DNA of 11,301 bases from Bacillota bacterium (lineage in GTDB: Bacteria > Bacillota > Dethiobacteria > Dethiobacterales > Dethiobacteraceae). The first letter of the stretch is position 1; each line of letters opens with the position of its first letter. Under the pieces are notes generated by a model. It saw only the letters and a list, made by a program, of their open reading frames with translations, had not been told where the DNA came from and made no database searches. The stretch covers positions 1-11,301 of the forward strand of contig JAAZJT010000018.1 in assembly GCA_012800215.1 (NCBI GenBank). Direction: 5' to 3'. Positions 1-8,289 of this stretch are shown piece by piece. The translations under genes were made by a program, and so were the position numbers.

Positions 1-2
1 AT

Positions 3-122
3 GGCGAAGACTACATTGTCTTTTTAGGAGATACTTTTAACTATTGGGAAGCCTTTTTAGTTGATAGTGAAACATTGGAACCAATTAAGATGGTTGGATT
101 TACCTCCGGGCAAACAAAGTAA
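3..122 (+). CDS. C-terminal end of an unidentified protein (5' truncated by window edge)
   Basis: An open frame runs from the window edge for 39 codons to a TAA. The visible tail begins GEDYIVFLGDTFNYW and ends MVGFTSGQTK. It has a balanced, soluble-protein composition with acidic and aromatic residues, and no membrane segment or motif that I recognise. The other two plus-strand frames stop early in this stretch, at positions 25-27 and 35-37. It would converge on purD with 56 bases between the two stop codons, and I see no convincing terminator in that gap. The start and most of the gene lie outside the window, so no function can be given. It could be a chance open frame, because 39 codons is short. 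Confidence 0.5.
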   Translation, partial: GEDYIVFLGDTFNYWEAFLVDSETLEPIKMVGFTSGQTK

Positions 123-178
123 AAGCTGCAGCTACAATACCATTAGAGGCCCTTCCGGGAGAAGTAGTCAGCTATACT

Positions 179-1477
179 TCAAGCTCTGAAGGAACAATTC
201 ATAATCTGGTGTCTCAGGGCTTTTTGCCCAATATCATGGCGATAATGGGCTCCAGCAAAATTGATAATCTCCACAGCCTGATAAGCCTTATCAAGGGCAT
301 CGGTCAGCTTATCGCCCCAGGCAGTAACGCCCAGGACGCGGCCGCCACTGGTAACTAACTGATTGCCTTCTTTAGCAGTGCCGGCATGAAAGACGTAGAC
401 ATCCTGCAGCATGGCAGCCTCGTCTAAACCGGTAATAACTTTACCTTTTTGATAAGATAAGGGATAACCTCCGGAAGCCATCACCACACAGACAGTATGA
501 TTATCATGCCATTCGATTTGTGTTTTAGCCAAAGTACCATTAATTACAGCTAACATAATGGTGCAAAGATCAGTTTTAAGGGGGGGCAAAATTACCTGGC
601 ATTCCGGATCACCAAAACGCACATTATATTCCAGTACTTTGGGACCATTTTCCGTAATCATCAAACCGGCATAAAGAACACCCTTATAAGTAATGCCTTC
701 TGCACGTAAGCCTAAAATGGTCGGCTGTAAAATCTCCCTTTCCACTTGTGCCAACAGCTCTTTTGTTAAAACAGGTGCCGGTGAATATGCTCCCATCCCG
801 CCTGTATTGGGCCCTTTGTCTCCATCATAAGCTGCTTTATGGTCTTGGGAAGAAACCATGGGAATAATCGTTTCGCCATCGGTAAAAGCCAAAATTGTAA
901 CTTCTTCCCCCTGCAGATATTCTTCTATGATTATCCTGGAGCCGGCAGCGCCAAATTCTTCTTCCACCAGCATGCGCCTGACAGCATCTTCTGCCTCCGC
1001 TAAAGTTGCAGCCACCACAACGCCTTTACCGGCAGCTAAACCATCTGCCTTCACCACAATGGGAGCCTCTTTTTCCTGCAGATAGGTAAGTGCTTCCTCC
1101 ACATTTGTAAAACTTCTGCTTTCCGCAGTGGGAATCTTGTACTTTTCCATTAGTTGTTTGGCAAACACTTTACTGCCTTCCAGCCGGGCTGCCTCCTGCA
1201 TAGGGCCGAAAATAGCAAGGCCTGCAGCTGTAAAAGCATCCACAATCCCTAAAGTCAGCGGTGCCTCCGGCCCCACCACCGTTAAGTCAATTTTCTCTTG
1301 CCTGGCAAAGGCAACTAAAGCATCTATATCTTCGGCGGCAATGGGGACACATTCCGCCTCCTGTGCAATTCCGGCGTTCCCCGGTGCACAATAAACTTTT
1401 TGCACACGCGGGCTTTGCCTTAATTTCCAGGTCAAAACATGTTCACGTCCGCCACTGCCCACAACTAAAACACGCAT
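179..1477 (-). CDS. purD: Phosphoribosylamine-glycine ligase (GAR synthetase)
   Basis: PurD joins glycine to 5-phosphoribosylamine using ATP to give GAR, the second step of de novo purine synthesis, in the cytoplasm. The 432-residue length fits the family (about 420-430). Motifs in order are the N-terminal VVGSGGREH (5-13), VVGPEAPL (67-74), the ATP-grasp stretch VVKADGLAAGKG (141-152), GPNTGGMGAYSP (222-233) and the GARS signature RFGDPE (287-292). The ATG follows the purH stop by 11 bases, with a GGAGG at the usual distance. It is the last gene of the visible operon. Two family positions look unusual: Ala215 stands where QDHKR normally has Arg, and Cys293 follows RFGDPE where Thr or Ala is usual. 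The frame is intact. Identification is certain; whether activity is altered is not known. Confidence 0.97.
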   Translation of the reverse strand: MRVLVVGSGGREHVLTWKLRQSPRVQKVYCAPGNAGIAQEAECVPIAAEDIDALVAFARQEKIDLTVVGPEAPLTLGIVDAFTAAGLAIFGPMQEAARLEGSKVFAKQLMEKYKIPTAESRSFTNVEEALTYLQEKEAPIVVKADGLAAGKGVVVAATLAEAEDAVRRMLVEEEFGAAGSRIIIEEYLQGEEVTILAFTDGETIIPMVSSQDHKAAYDGDKGPNTGGMGAYSPAPVLTKELLAQVEREILQPTILGLRAEGITYKGVLYAGLMITENGPKVLEYNVRFGDPECQVILPPLKTDLCTIMLAVINGTLAKTQIEWHDNHTVCVVMASGGYPLSYQKGKVITGLDEAAMLQDVYVFHAGTAKEGNQLVTSGGRVLGVTAWGDKLTDALDKAYQAVEIINFAGAHYRHDIGQKALRHQIMNCSFRA

Positions 1478-1488
1478 ACCTCTCCCTC

Positions 1489-3030
1489 CTAATGCCTGAA
1501 ATAGCGCACGCCTGTAAACATCATGGCTATTCCCTTTTCATTACAGGCAGCAATGGATTCATCGTCTTTTACCGAGCCGCCTGGCTGTACTATTGCTGCT
1601 GCTCCGGCCTCTGCCGCTGCATCTACAGTATCACGGAACGGGAAAAACGCGTCAGAAGCCAAAACACTGCCGCGAGCCTTCTCTCCTGCCTGCTCAATGG
1701 CAATGCGGGCAGCACCTACGCGGTTCATTTGCCCGGCACCAATACCAATGGTCTGACCGTTCTTAACTAACACAATGGCATTGGATTTAACATGCTTGAC
1801 TACTTTCATGCCAAAAAGCATATCTGCCACTTGTTGTGCCGTTGGCTGTGCTGCAGTTACTATCTTCCAGTCTTCTGCAGTAATGGGGCTTTGATCTAAG
1901 GTTTGAACAAGTAAACCTCCTGACACTTTTTTTACATCAATATCTGCGCGCTTTTCAGGCAGCTCTGCCTGCAAAAGACGAATATCTTTTTTACAGGTCA
2001 ATACAGCTAATGCTTCTTCTTCATAATCCGGAGCGATAATAACCTCTAAAAATATCTCGCTCATCTTTTGCGCTGTATGTAAATCAACCTTACGGTTTAG
2101 AGCCACAATGCCGCCAAAGATAGAAACGGGGTCAGCTTCATAAGCCCGCTGGTAAGCTGTAAATAAATCTGCAGCCACAGCTATCCCACAAGGGTTGGCA
2201 TGTTTAACTGCTACAGCCGCCGGTCCAGTGAACTCCTGCACCATTTCCCAGGCGGCATTTAAATCATTGAGGTTGTTAAAAGAGAGCGCTTTGCCGTGCA
2301 GCTGGCAGGCACTGGCAACAGTACCGGCACCTGCCTGTGGTTCACGGTAAAAGGCTGCTTTTTGACTGGGGTTTTCCCCGTAGCGCAGATCCTGGACTTT
2401 AGTAAAGGGCAGGACCATAGTGGGCGCAAAGCGCGGCATACCGCTTTCTTGCTGATAAAGCCACTGTGAAATCATGGCATCATATTCAGCAGTGTGGCTA
2501 AAAGCCTCTACTGCCAACCGGTAGCGGGTAGATTCACTTATTTCACCATTTGCCTGCATTTCCGCAATGACTGACTCGTAACGTGCCGGATTAACTACCA
2601 CTGTAACATGTTTATAATTCTTGGCTGCTGAACGCACCATGGTAGGTCCGCCAATATCGATATTTTCAATGGCCAAATCTAAGGTGACATCTTTTTGGGC
2701 GACAGTTGCGGCAAAAGGATATAAATTTACAGCCACTAAATCGATAGGGGAAATTTTATGTTCCAGCATTTGCTGCCTATGACTTACTAAATCACGCCGG
2801 GCTAAAATGCCGCCGTGCACTAAGGGATGAAGTGTTTTCACCCGACCATCTAAAATCTCCGGAAAACCTGTAATTTCCGCCACGCTTTGCACCGGCACAC
2901 CCGCTTCTGCCAGCATTTTTTGTGTGCCGCCGGTGGAGATAATGGTAAACCCCTGTTTTACTAAACCTTGGGCAAAGTCAACAATTCCCGTCTTATCAGA
3001 GACACTTAAAAGTGCCAGTTTAGTTGTCAT
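1489..3030 (-). CDS. purH: Bifunctional AICAR transformylase / IMP cyclohydrolase
   Basis: PurH carries out the last two steps: formyl transfer from 10-formyltetrahydrofolate to AICAR, then ring closure to IMP. With the ATG at 3030 the protein has 513 residues, as in Bacillus. The N-terminal cyclohydrolase domain (about 1-150) has SVSDKTG (9-15), STGGT (32-36), RVKTLHP (63-69), NLYPF (102-106) and ENIDIGGPT (122-130). It keeps the Lys65, Tyr104, Asp125 and Lys137 expected of the family. The transformylase domain (about 200-513) has VKHANPCG (275-282, with the catalytic Lys-His pair) and VKSNAIV (414-420). A TTG codon directly upstream is open but less likely to be the start; the ATG has AAGGTG 8 bases before it. 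The gene overlaps the end of purN by 11 bases, which suggests translational coupling. No catalytic residue appears to be missing. Confidence 0.97.
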   Translation of the reverse strand: MTTKLALLSVSDKTGIVDFAQGLVKQGFTIISTGGTQKMLAEAGVPVQSVAEITGFPEILDGRVKTLHPLVHGGILARRDLVSHRQQMLEHKISPIDLVAVNLYPFAATVAQKDVTLDLAIENIDIGGPTMVRSAAKNYKHVTVVVNPARYESVIAEMQANGEISESTRYRLAVEAFSHTAEYDAMISQWLYQQESGMPRFAPTMVLPFTKVQDLRYGENPSQKAAFYREPQAGAGTVASACQLHGKALSFNNLNDLNAAWEMVQEFTGPAAVAVKHANPCGIAVAADLFTAYQRAYEADPVSIFGGIVALNRKVDLHTAQKMSEIFLEVIIAPDYEEEALAVLTCKKDIRLLQAELPEKRADIDVKKVSGGLLVQTLDQSPITAEDWKIVTAAQPTAQQVADMLFGMKVVKHVKSNAIVLVKNGQTIGIGAGQMNRVGAARIAIEQAGEKARGSVLASDAFFPFRDTVDAAAEAGAAAIVQPGGSVKDDESIAACNEKGIAMMFTGVRYFRH

Positions 3031-3631
3031 CAATCAGACACCTTCTTCCTTCCAGCTTTATTTTACCCTGCACCCAGAGAGCTATAGCTTGCGGGTACAA
3101 GCGATGCTCCAGCACATGAATTCTTTGCTGCAGGCTTTCCACTGTGTCATGATCATAAACAGGCAGGCTTTCCTGCAATATAATGGGACCAGTATCCATG
3201 CCTTCGTCAACAAAATGTACTGTACAACCGGTAACTTTAACTCCGTACGCCAAGGCATCAGCCACACCACAGGCTCCAGGGAAAGCCGGCAGTAATGAGG
3301 GGTGAATATTCATGATGCGGTTAGGAAATGCCGCTACAAATAATGGGGCCAGCAGGCGCATAAAACCGGCTAAAACTACTAAATCAATCTGCATGTCCTG
3401 TAAATATGTAACTATAGCCTGATCGTAATCCTCTCTGGAGGTAAACTCAGCAGGCAGGAAAGTTTTCGTAGCTATATTCTTTTGTTGCGCACGCTTTAAA
3501 GCATAAGCATCTTTTTTATCACTGACTACTAGCTTAACTTCAGCTCCCTTAATCTTCCCCTGCTCCATTGCATCAATGATGGCCTGCAGATTACTGCCAT
3601 TACCTGATGCTAAAACAGCTATTTTTTTCAT
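3020..3631 (-). CDS. purN: Phosphoribosylglycinamide formyltransferase, folate-dependent
   Basis: PurN transfers a formyl group from 10-formyltetrahydrofolate to GAR, giving FGAR (third step). The 203 residues match the family. Visible motifs are SGNGSNLQA (9-17) for phosphate binding, LAGFMRLL (87-94), MNIHPSLLP (107-115) with Asn108 and His110, and VDEGMDTGP (141-149) with Asp146. These match E. coli Asn106, His108 and Asp144 with a constant offset of two. With the same offset, the conserved His119 of E. coli falls on Cys121 here (FPGACGV rather than FPGAHGV), encoded by TGT. The ATG has a GAGGAG site five bases upstream and lies 22 bases after the purM stop. The product is clearly PurN; the effect of the Cys substitution is not known. 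Confidence 0.95.
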   Translation of the reverse strand: MKKIAVLASGNGSNLQAIIDAMEQGKIKGAEVKLVVSDKKDAYALKRAQQKNIATKTFLPAEFTSREDYDQAIVTYLQDMQIDLVVLAGFMRLLAPLFVAAFPNRIMNIHPSLLPAFPGACGVADALAYGVKVTGCTVHFVDEGMDTGPIILQESLPVYDHDTVESLQQRIHVLEHRLYPQAIALWVQGKIKLEGRRCLIDDN

Positions 3632-3638
3632 CCTTACT

Positions 3639-3653
3639 CCTCTCCCAAAGAGG
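3639..3653 (-). promoter_or_regulatory. Small hairpin over the purN ribosome binding site
   Basis: Just after the purM stop the transcript reads CCTCT-TTGGG-AGAGG, a five-pair stem whose right arm is part of the purN Shine-Dalgarno sequence. Ribosomes finishing purM would open it, so it may couple purN translation to purM. The stem is short and the role is inference only. Confidence 0.25.
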
Positions 3654-4676
3654 TTATTTTATTTGCACACCATTACCTTTAACTACTTCGCCCAAACAGA
3701 CAGGCACTTCCCCAGCCTCCTGCAATAGCGCAACAGCCGCAGCCTTATCTTCCGGCGACACAATTAAAACATAACCAATACCCATGTTAAAAGTGCGGAA
3801 CATTTCCTCTTCCGGCACTTGTCCCACTTCCTTTATTAAAGTAAATACAGCAGGAAGTTCCCAGCAATTTTTATCAATGGTTACGCCCAAACCGTTTGGC
3901 AGACAGCGCGGAATGTTTTCCAGCAAGCCGCCGCCTGTAATATGTGCCATGCCGCGGACGTTAATATGCTGCAAAAGAGTTAGAATTGCAGGCACATAAA
4001 TCTTTGTCGGCGTTAATAATTCTTCACCTAGTGTTTTGCCAAACTCAGGACGATACATCTCCAGCTCCCAGCCTGTTTTCTCCAGCAGCACTTTTCGTGC
4101 CAGTGAAAAGCCGTTACTGTGCAATCCGGAAGATGTAAGCCCAATCACTATGTCTCCCTGCTTGATTTTACTGCCGTCAACGAGCAGTCTTCGCTCCACT
4201 ACTCCGACAGCGAAGCCGGCTAAATCATATTCACCTTCTGCATAAAACCCCGGCATTTCTGCTGTTTCTCCGCCAATAAGTGCACATCCGGCCAACCGGC
4301 AGCCTGCAGCCACACCGCCCACAATTTCAGCCACCTTCTCCGGCTGCAATTTGCCAACTGCCAAATAATCGAGGAAAAACAGAGGTTCGGCACCCTGCAC
4401 CACAATATCGTTAACACACATAGCTACTGCATCTTGTCCCACAGTATCATGTTTATCAAGCATAAAAGCAAGCTTTAATTTTGTACCAACACCGTCGGCT
4501 CCTGAAACTAAAATAGGTTCCTTATAACCAGTCTTTAGGGCAAATAAACCACCAAAGCCGCCAATATCAGTCAACACTTCCGGACGCAGAGTGGAACGCA
4601 CATGTTTGCGCATTAATCTTACTGCTTCATTACCTGCTTCTATATCTACGCCTGCCTCTTTATAAGTGTACGCCAC
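3654..4676 (-). CDS. purM: Phosphoribosylformylglycinamidine cyclo-ligase (AIR synthetase)
   Basis: PurM closes the imidazole ring of FGAM with ATP to give AIR (fifth step). The 340 residues are close to the 346 of Bacillus. Motifs include DGVGTK (61-66), MCVNDIVVQGAEPLFFLDYLA (from 86), the GGETAEMPG signature (135-143), SSGLHSNGFSL (182-192), HITGGGLLENIPR (245-257) and RTFNMGIG (294-301). The residue before DGVGTK is Ala60 where Thr is common; this is a mild departure. The start is GTG at 4676, preceded by a GGGGGG-type site five bases upstream, and the next ATG in frame is well inside the domain. The gene begins 11 bases after the purF stop. Its fold is related to PurL, and both act on consecutive intermediates. 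Confidence 0.97.
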   Translation of the reverse strand: MAYTYKEAGVDIEAGNEAVRLMRKHVRSTLRPEVLTDIGGFGGLFALKTGYKEPILVSGADGVGTKLKLAFMLDKHDTVGQDAVAMCVNDIVVQGAEPLFFLDYLAVGKLQPEKVAEIVGGVAAGCRLAGCALIGGETAEMPGFYAEGEYDLAGFAVGVVERRLLVDGSKIKQGDIVIGLTSSGLHSNGFSLARKVLLEKTGWELEMYRPEFGKTLGEELLTPTKIYVPAILTLLQHINVRGMAHITGGGLLENIPRCLPNGLGVTIDKNCWELPAVFTLIKEVGQVPEEEMFRTFNMGIGYVLIVSPEDKAAAVALLQEAGEVPVCLGEVVKGNGVQIK

Positions 4677-4687
4677 GCCAGACCCCC

Positions 4688-6103
4688 CTATCGTTCCTTG
4701 TCCAAAGCATAATTGTCCGGAGCAATGGGATAACGGCCGCTAAAACAGGCCGTGCAAAAGCCATCCTTCGGTAAATTAATGCACTCCAGCAATCCCTCTT
4801 CGCTGAGAAAACCCAGATAATCAGCATCAATGGTTTTTCTGATTTCTTCAACACTCATACGGGCTGCAATTAGCTCGCTTTGTGAAGATGTATTAATACC
4901 ATAATAACACGGCGCAGTAACAGGTGGAGAAGTAATTAACACATGCACTTCCTTAGCACCGGCATGACGTAACATTTTGACAATCCGTACCGAGGTGGTA
5001 CCGCGGATAATAGAATCATCCACTATCACTACACGTTTCCCCTCCACAATCTGCCGCACCGCATTTAATTTGAGCTGTACACCCAAAGCACGGATTTCAG
5101 CTGTAGGTTGAATAAAAGTTCTCCCGATATAGCGGTTTTTAATAAAACCCATTTCATAAGGCAGCCCCAATTGTTCGGCTACCCCGGAAGCAGCTGAGAG
5201 TGATGAATCTGGTACACCCGTCACTACATCAGCTTCTACCGGATGTTCCTGTGCCAAACGCCTGCCGAGGCGTTTCCGTACTAGGTGGACGTTCCGCCCA
5301 TGAAGATTACTATCGGGCCTGGCAAAATAAATGTACTCAAACGCACATAAAGCTTGACGCATTGTTGGGGCAAAGCGTTCAGAATGCAGGCCGTTTTCGT
5401 CGATGATTATTAATTCGCCGGGTTCTATGTCACGCACAAATTCTGCGCCTACTGTATCAAACGCGCATGTTTCTGAGCTGAGCACATATCCATTCGCCAT
5501 TTTCCCAAGTGATAAAGGACGGATGCCATAAGGATCACGTATACCCACCAATTTTTCCGGTGTCATGATGATGTAGGTGTAAGCACCGCGCAGATAGGGC
5601 AGTGATTTTTTAATTGCCTGGACAATTTCAGTTTCACCGGAGCGGGCAATCAGATGCGCAATTATTTCACTATCAGTAGTAGCCTGAAAAATAGACCCTT
5701 TGCTCTCTAATTGCGAACGCAGCTGGCGGCTGTTAATTAAATTACCGTTATGTGCAATAGCCAAATGACCGTTACGATAGCGCACCAGCAGCGGCTGCGC
5801 ATTTATCAGTAACTCCGAGGTATCCGTGGCATAGCGTACATGCCCCACTGCCATATTACCCTGCAGCTGTTTAAACTTATCCGTATCCTGGAATACTTCT
5901 GCAACTAAGCCTACTCCCTTTTCACATTTAATGCTTTTGCCGTCTGAAACGGCAATACCGGCACTTTCCTGGCCGCGATGCTGCAGAGCATACAAGGCGT
6001 AGTAAGTTAACTGCGCCACATCTCTGCCCGGTGCATAAATGCCAAAGACACCGCATTCTTCATGTAATTTGTCTGCCTCAACTCCGCCTACTTCATAGCG
6101 CAT
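4688..6103 (-). CDS. purF: Amidophosphoribosyltransferase, Bacillus-type with Fe-S cluster
   Basis: PurF commits PRPP to purine synthesis by making 5-phosphoribosylamine with nitrogen from glutamine. The ATG at 6103 is chosen over one at 6121 because AGGAGG lies seven bases before it; this gives 471 residues and a 16-base overlap with purL. A 16-residue propeptide precedes the expected N-terminal nucleophile Cys17 (EECGVFGIY). The glutaminase domain keeps LQHRGQESAG (40-49), RY (90-91), HNGN (118-121) and TTDSE. The C-terminal half has IKNRYIGRTF and the PRPP loop VVIVDDSIIRGTTS. Four cysteines in ALCAFEYIYF, APCYYG and FCTACF fit the 4Fe-4S ligands of Bacillus PurF, implying oxygen sensitivity. 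Oddity: residues 94-97 are DTSE where the family glutamine loop usually reads TGSS or AGSS, so the usual Gly is lost. Confidence 0.96.
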   Translation of the reverse strand: MRYEVGGVEADKLHEECGVFGIYAPGRDVAQLTYYALYALQHRGQESAGIAVSDGKSIKCEKGVGLVAEVFQDTDKFKQLQGNMAVGHVRYATDTSELLINAQPLLVRYRNGHLAIAHNGNLINSRQLRSQLESKGSIFQATTDSEIIAHLIARSGETEIVQAIKKSLPYLRGAYTYIIMTPEKLVGIRDPYGIRPLSLGKMANGYVLSSETCAFDTVGAEFVRDIEPGELIIIDENGLHSERFAPTMRQALCAFEYIYFARPDSNLHGRNVHLVRKRLGRRLAQEHPVEADVVTGVPDSSLSAASGVAEQLGLPYEMGFIKNRYIGRTFIQPTAEIRALGVQLKLNAVRQIVEGKRVVIVDDSIIRGTTSVRIVKMLRHAGAKEVHVLITSPPVTAPCYYGINTSSQSELIAARMSVEEIRKTIDADYLGFLSEEGLLECINLPKDGFCTACFSGRYPIAPDNYALDKER

Positions 6104-8289
6104 GGAATAGCCTCCTGCCATGCTTTTTTCAGTTGAGAAAGGGGAAGTTTGATCTGTGCTGCACCATCCACAGTTACTTGTAGGTTAGTGCCGCCTGTTT
6201 GTCCTATTTTGTAAGCAGGAACTAAATTTTGTGCCGCCAGTTCCAGGAAAAGGCTTAATTTATCAGGTGCCACACTAACAAGAACTCTTGACTGAGTCTC
6301 GCCAAAAAGCAGACTGTCAAGACGTAAGCCTTGCGTTGATAAGGAAATTGCTGCACCAATCTCATTAGTAAAACAGCACTCGGCCAAGGCAACTGCTAAG
6401 CCGCCCTCAGATAAATCGTGGGCAGATTTAACTAAGCCTTGTTTTATAGCTGCTAAAACCACTTTATGCAGCGCCTTTTCCTTCTCTAAATCTAAAGCCG
6501 GTGGCTGCCCCTGTACTTTTTGATGAATATTTGCCAAATATTCACTGCCCCCCAGTTCATCATAGGTATCACCCAGGAGAACCACTACATCGCCTGCAGC
6601 CTTAAAAGCCGGGGTGCAGTGCTGCTGTACATCTTCCAGCAAACCCACCATGCCCACCACAGGTGTGGGGTAAATTGCCTCACCATTAGTTTCGTTATAA
6701 AAAGATACATTACCACCCGTAACAGGCGTGTTAAAGGCAGAGCAAGCTTCACTCATACCGCACACAGCCTGACGGAATTGCCAGAAAATCTCCGGCTTTT
6801 CCGGATTACCAAAATTTAAGCAATTCGTAATAGCTAACGGTTCACCACCGCTGCAAACCACATTGCGTGCTGCTTCCGCCACGGCTATTTTACCGCCGGT
6901 ATAAGGATCTAGGTAAACATAACGGGCGTTGCAATCAGTAGATAAAGCTATACCTTTTTTAGTACCGCGAATACGTATGATAGCTGCATCGGCACCGGGC
7001 AAAACTACTGTAGAGGTCCGCACCATATAGTCATACTGCTGCCAAACCCATTCCTTACTGGCAATATTGGGAGACGCCAAAAGTTTCAGCAATACTTGGT
7101 TGGCATCTTGCACGTCAGGCAGTGATTGTAAATCCAAGGCAGCAGTTGTTTTTAAATACGCCGGTTCCTGATAGGCAGGGCAGTAAACAGGGGAATCTTC
7201 TGCTAAACTACGGGCCGGCACTTCTGCTACTACTTTCCCGTCCTGGCGAATACGCAAGATACCATCGTCCGTAACATGTCCAATGGTTGTAGAAATAAGA
7301 CCCCAGCGTTTAAAAGTATCATGTACCTTTTTTTCTTTTTCAGGCGTTACCACCAATAACATTCTTTCCTGCGATTCAGAAATCATTATTTCATATGGAG
7401 TCATTCCTTCTTCCCGGCAGGGAACAAGGTCTAGTTCAATTTCCATTCCGGAGCCGCCACGGCTGGCCATTTCCGAAGTAGCGCAGGTCAAGCCCGCTCC
7501 ACCCAAGTCCTGTATACCAACTATATCGTCATTATTAATCAATTCCAGGCAGGCTTCCAACAGCAATTTTTCCGTAAAAGGGTCACCTACTTGTACTTCC
7601 GGGGATTTTTCTTCCGAAGCTTCGCTTAATTCTTCTGAGGCAAAAGTCACACCGTGCATGCCATCCCGTCCGGTTCGGGCACCTACTAAAATTACCGGGT
7701 TGCCTTTTCCCGTTGCCCTGCCCAGTTTAATTTTTTCTACTTCCAACAAACCTACACACATGGCGTTAACAAGTGGGTTGCCCTGATAACTTGAATCAAA
7801 ATAAACTTCGCCTGCCACAGTGGGAACACCAATACTATTGCCGTAACCGGCAATTCCTGACACTACACCGTCAAAAATATAGCGGACATGAGCATCATCT
7901 AATGTGCCAAAGCGCAATGAATTAAGTGAAGCAATGGGGCGTGCTCCCATGGTAAAAATATCGCGGATTATTCCACCTACTCCGGTAGCGGCACCTTGAT
8001 ATGGTTCAATGGCCGAAGGGTGATTATGAGACTCGATTTTAAAGCAAACCGCCAAGCCATCACCAATATCAACAATACCGGCATTTTCTCCAGGCCCCTG
8101 CAGTACCCTGTCACCCTTGGTAGGAAATGTGCGCAAAACATCCTTAGAATTTTTATAGGAACAATGCTCAGACCACATCACACTAAACATACCCAATTCC
8201 ACATAATTGGGTTCGCGCCCGAGTATTTCTATAATCATTTGATATTCTTCATCTTTTAATCCCATGCTGCGCCAATCTTCCGGCCTCAT
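6088..8289 (-). CDS. purL: Phosphoribosylformylglycinamidine synthase, small PurL synthetase subunit
   Basis: PurL is the ATP-using subunit of the PurS/PurQ/PurL complex; it converts FGAR to FGAM (fourth step) with ammonia delivered from PurQ. With the ATG at 8289 it has 733 residues, the size of the small, Bacillus-type PurL rather than the roughly 1300-residue fused form. Motifs include WSEHCSYKNSK (39-49), PGENAGIVDIGDG (66-78), ESHNHPSAIEPYQGAATGVGG (from 86), QDLGGAGL, STDCNARYVYLDPY, TGGNVSFYNE and SAHDLSEGGLA. An in-frame TTG at 8307 is less likely to be the start, because its codons hold the GGGAGGG site that sits nine bases before the ATG. The ATG overlaps the purQ stop as ATGA, a sign of tight coupling. 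All synthetase motifs look intact, so the subunit should be able to use free ammonia. Confidence 0.97.
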   Translation of the reverse strand: MRPEDWRSMGLKDEEYQMIIEILGREPNYVELGMFSVMWSEHCSYKNSKDVLRTFPTKGDRVLQGPGENAGIVDIGDGLAVCFKIESHNHPSAIEPYQGAATGVGGIIRDIFTMGARPIASLNSLRFGTLDDAHVRYIFDGVVSGIAGYGNSIGVPTVAGEVYFDSSYQGNPLVNAMCVGLLEVEKIKLGRATGKGNPVILVGARTGRDGMHGVTFASEELSEASEEKSPEVQVGDPFTEKLLLEACLELINNDDIVGIQDLGGAGLTCATSEMASRGGSGMEIELDLVPCREEGMTPYEIMISESQERMLLVVTPEKEKKVHDTFKRWGLISTTIGHVTDDGILRIRQDGKVVAEVPARSLAEDSPVYCPAYQEPAYLKTTAALDLQSLPDVQDANQVLLKLLASPNIASKEWVWQQYDYMVRTSTVVLPGADAAIIRIRGTKKGIALSTDCNARYVYLDPYTGGKIAVAEAARNVVCSGGEPLAITNCLNFGNPEKPEIFWQFRQAVCGMSEACSAFNTPVTGGNVSFYNETNGEAIYPTPVVGMVGLLEDVQQHCTPAFKAAGDVVVLLGDTYDELGGSEYLANIHQKVQGQPPALDLEKEKALHKVVLAAIKQGLVKSAHDLSEGGLAVALAECCFTNEIGAAISLSTQGLRLDSLLFGETQSRVLVSVAPDKLSLFLELAAQNLVPAYKIGQTGGTNLQVTVDGAAQIKLPLSQLKKAWQEAIPCAMK

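Noticed and set aside
123..178. Terminator between purD and the convergent plus-strand gene, including the palindrome AGCTGCAGCT at 124-133
   Set aside because: The palindrome leaves only a three-pair stem if folded as a hairpin, and no stable stem with a T run was found on either strand in this gap.
1261..1770. A 169-codon plus-strand open frame spanning the purD-purH junction
   Set aside because: It is antisense to two conserved genes and to their ribosome binding site, and its translation resembles no protein family that I know.
6104..6121. purF start at the upstream ATG at 6121
   Set aside because: An AGGAGG inside this stretch is correctly spaced for the ATG at 6103, and the shorter propeptide fits Bacillus-type PurF better.
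7283..7786. A 167-codon plus-strand open frame within purL
   Set aside because: It is Ser/Pro-rich antisense to strongly conserved purL motifs, with no domain; a shadow frame.
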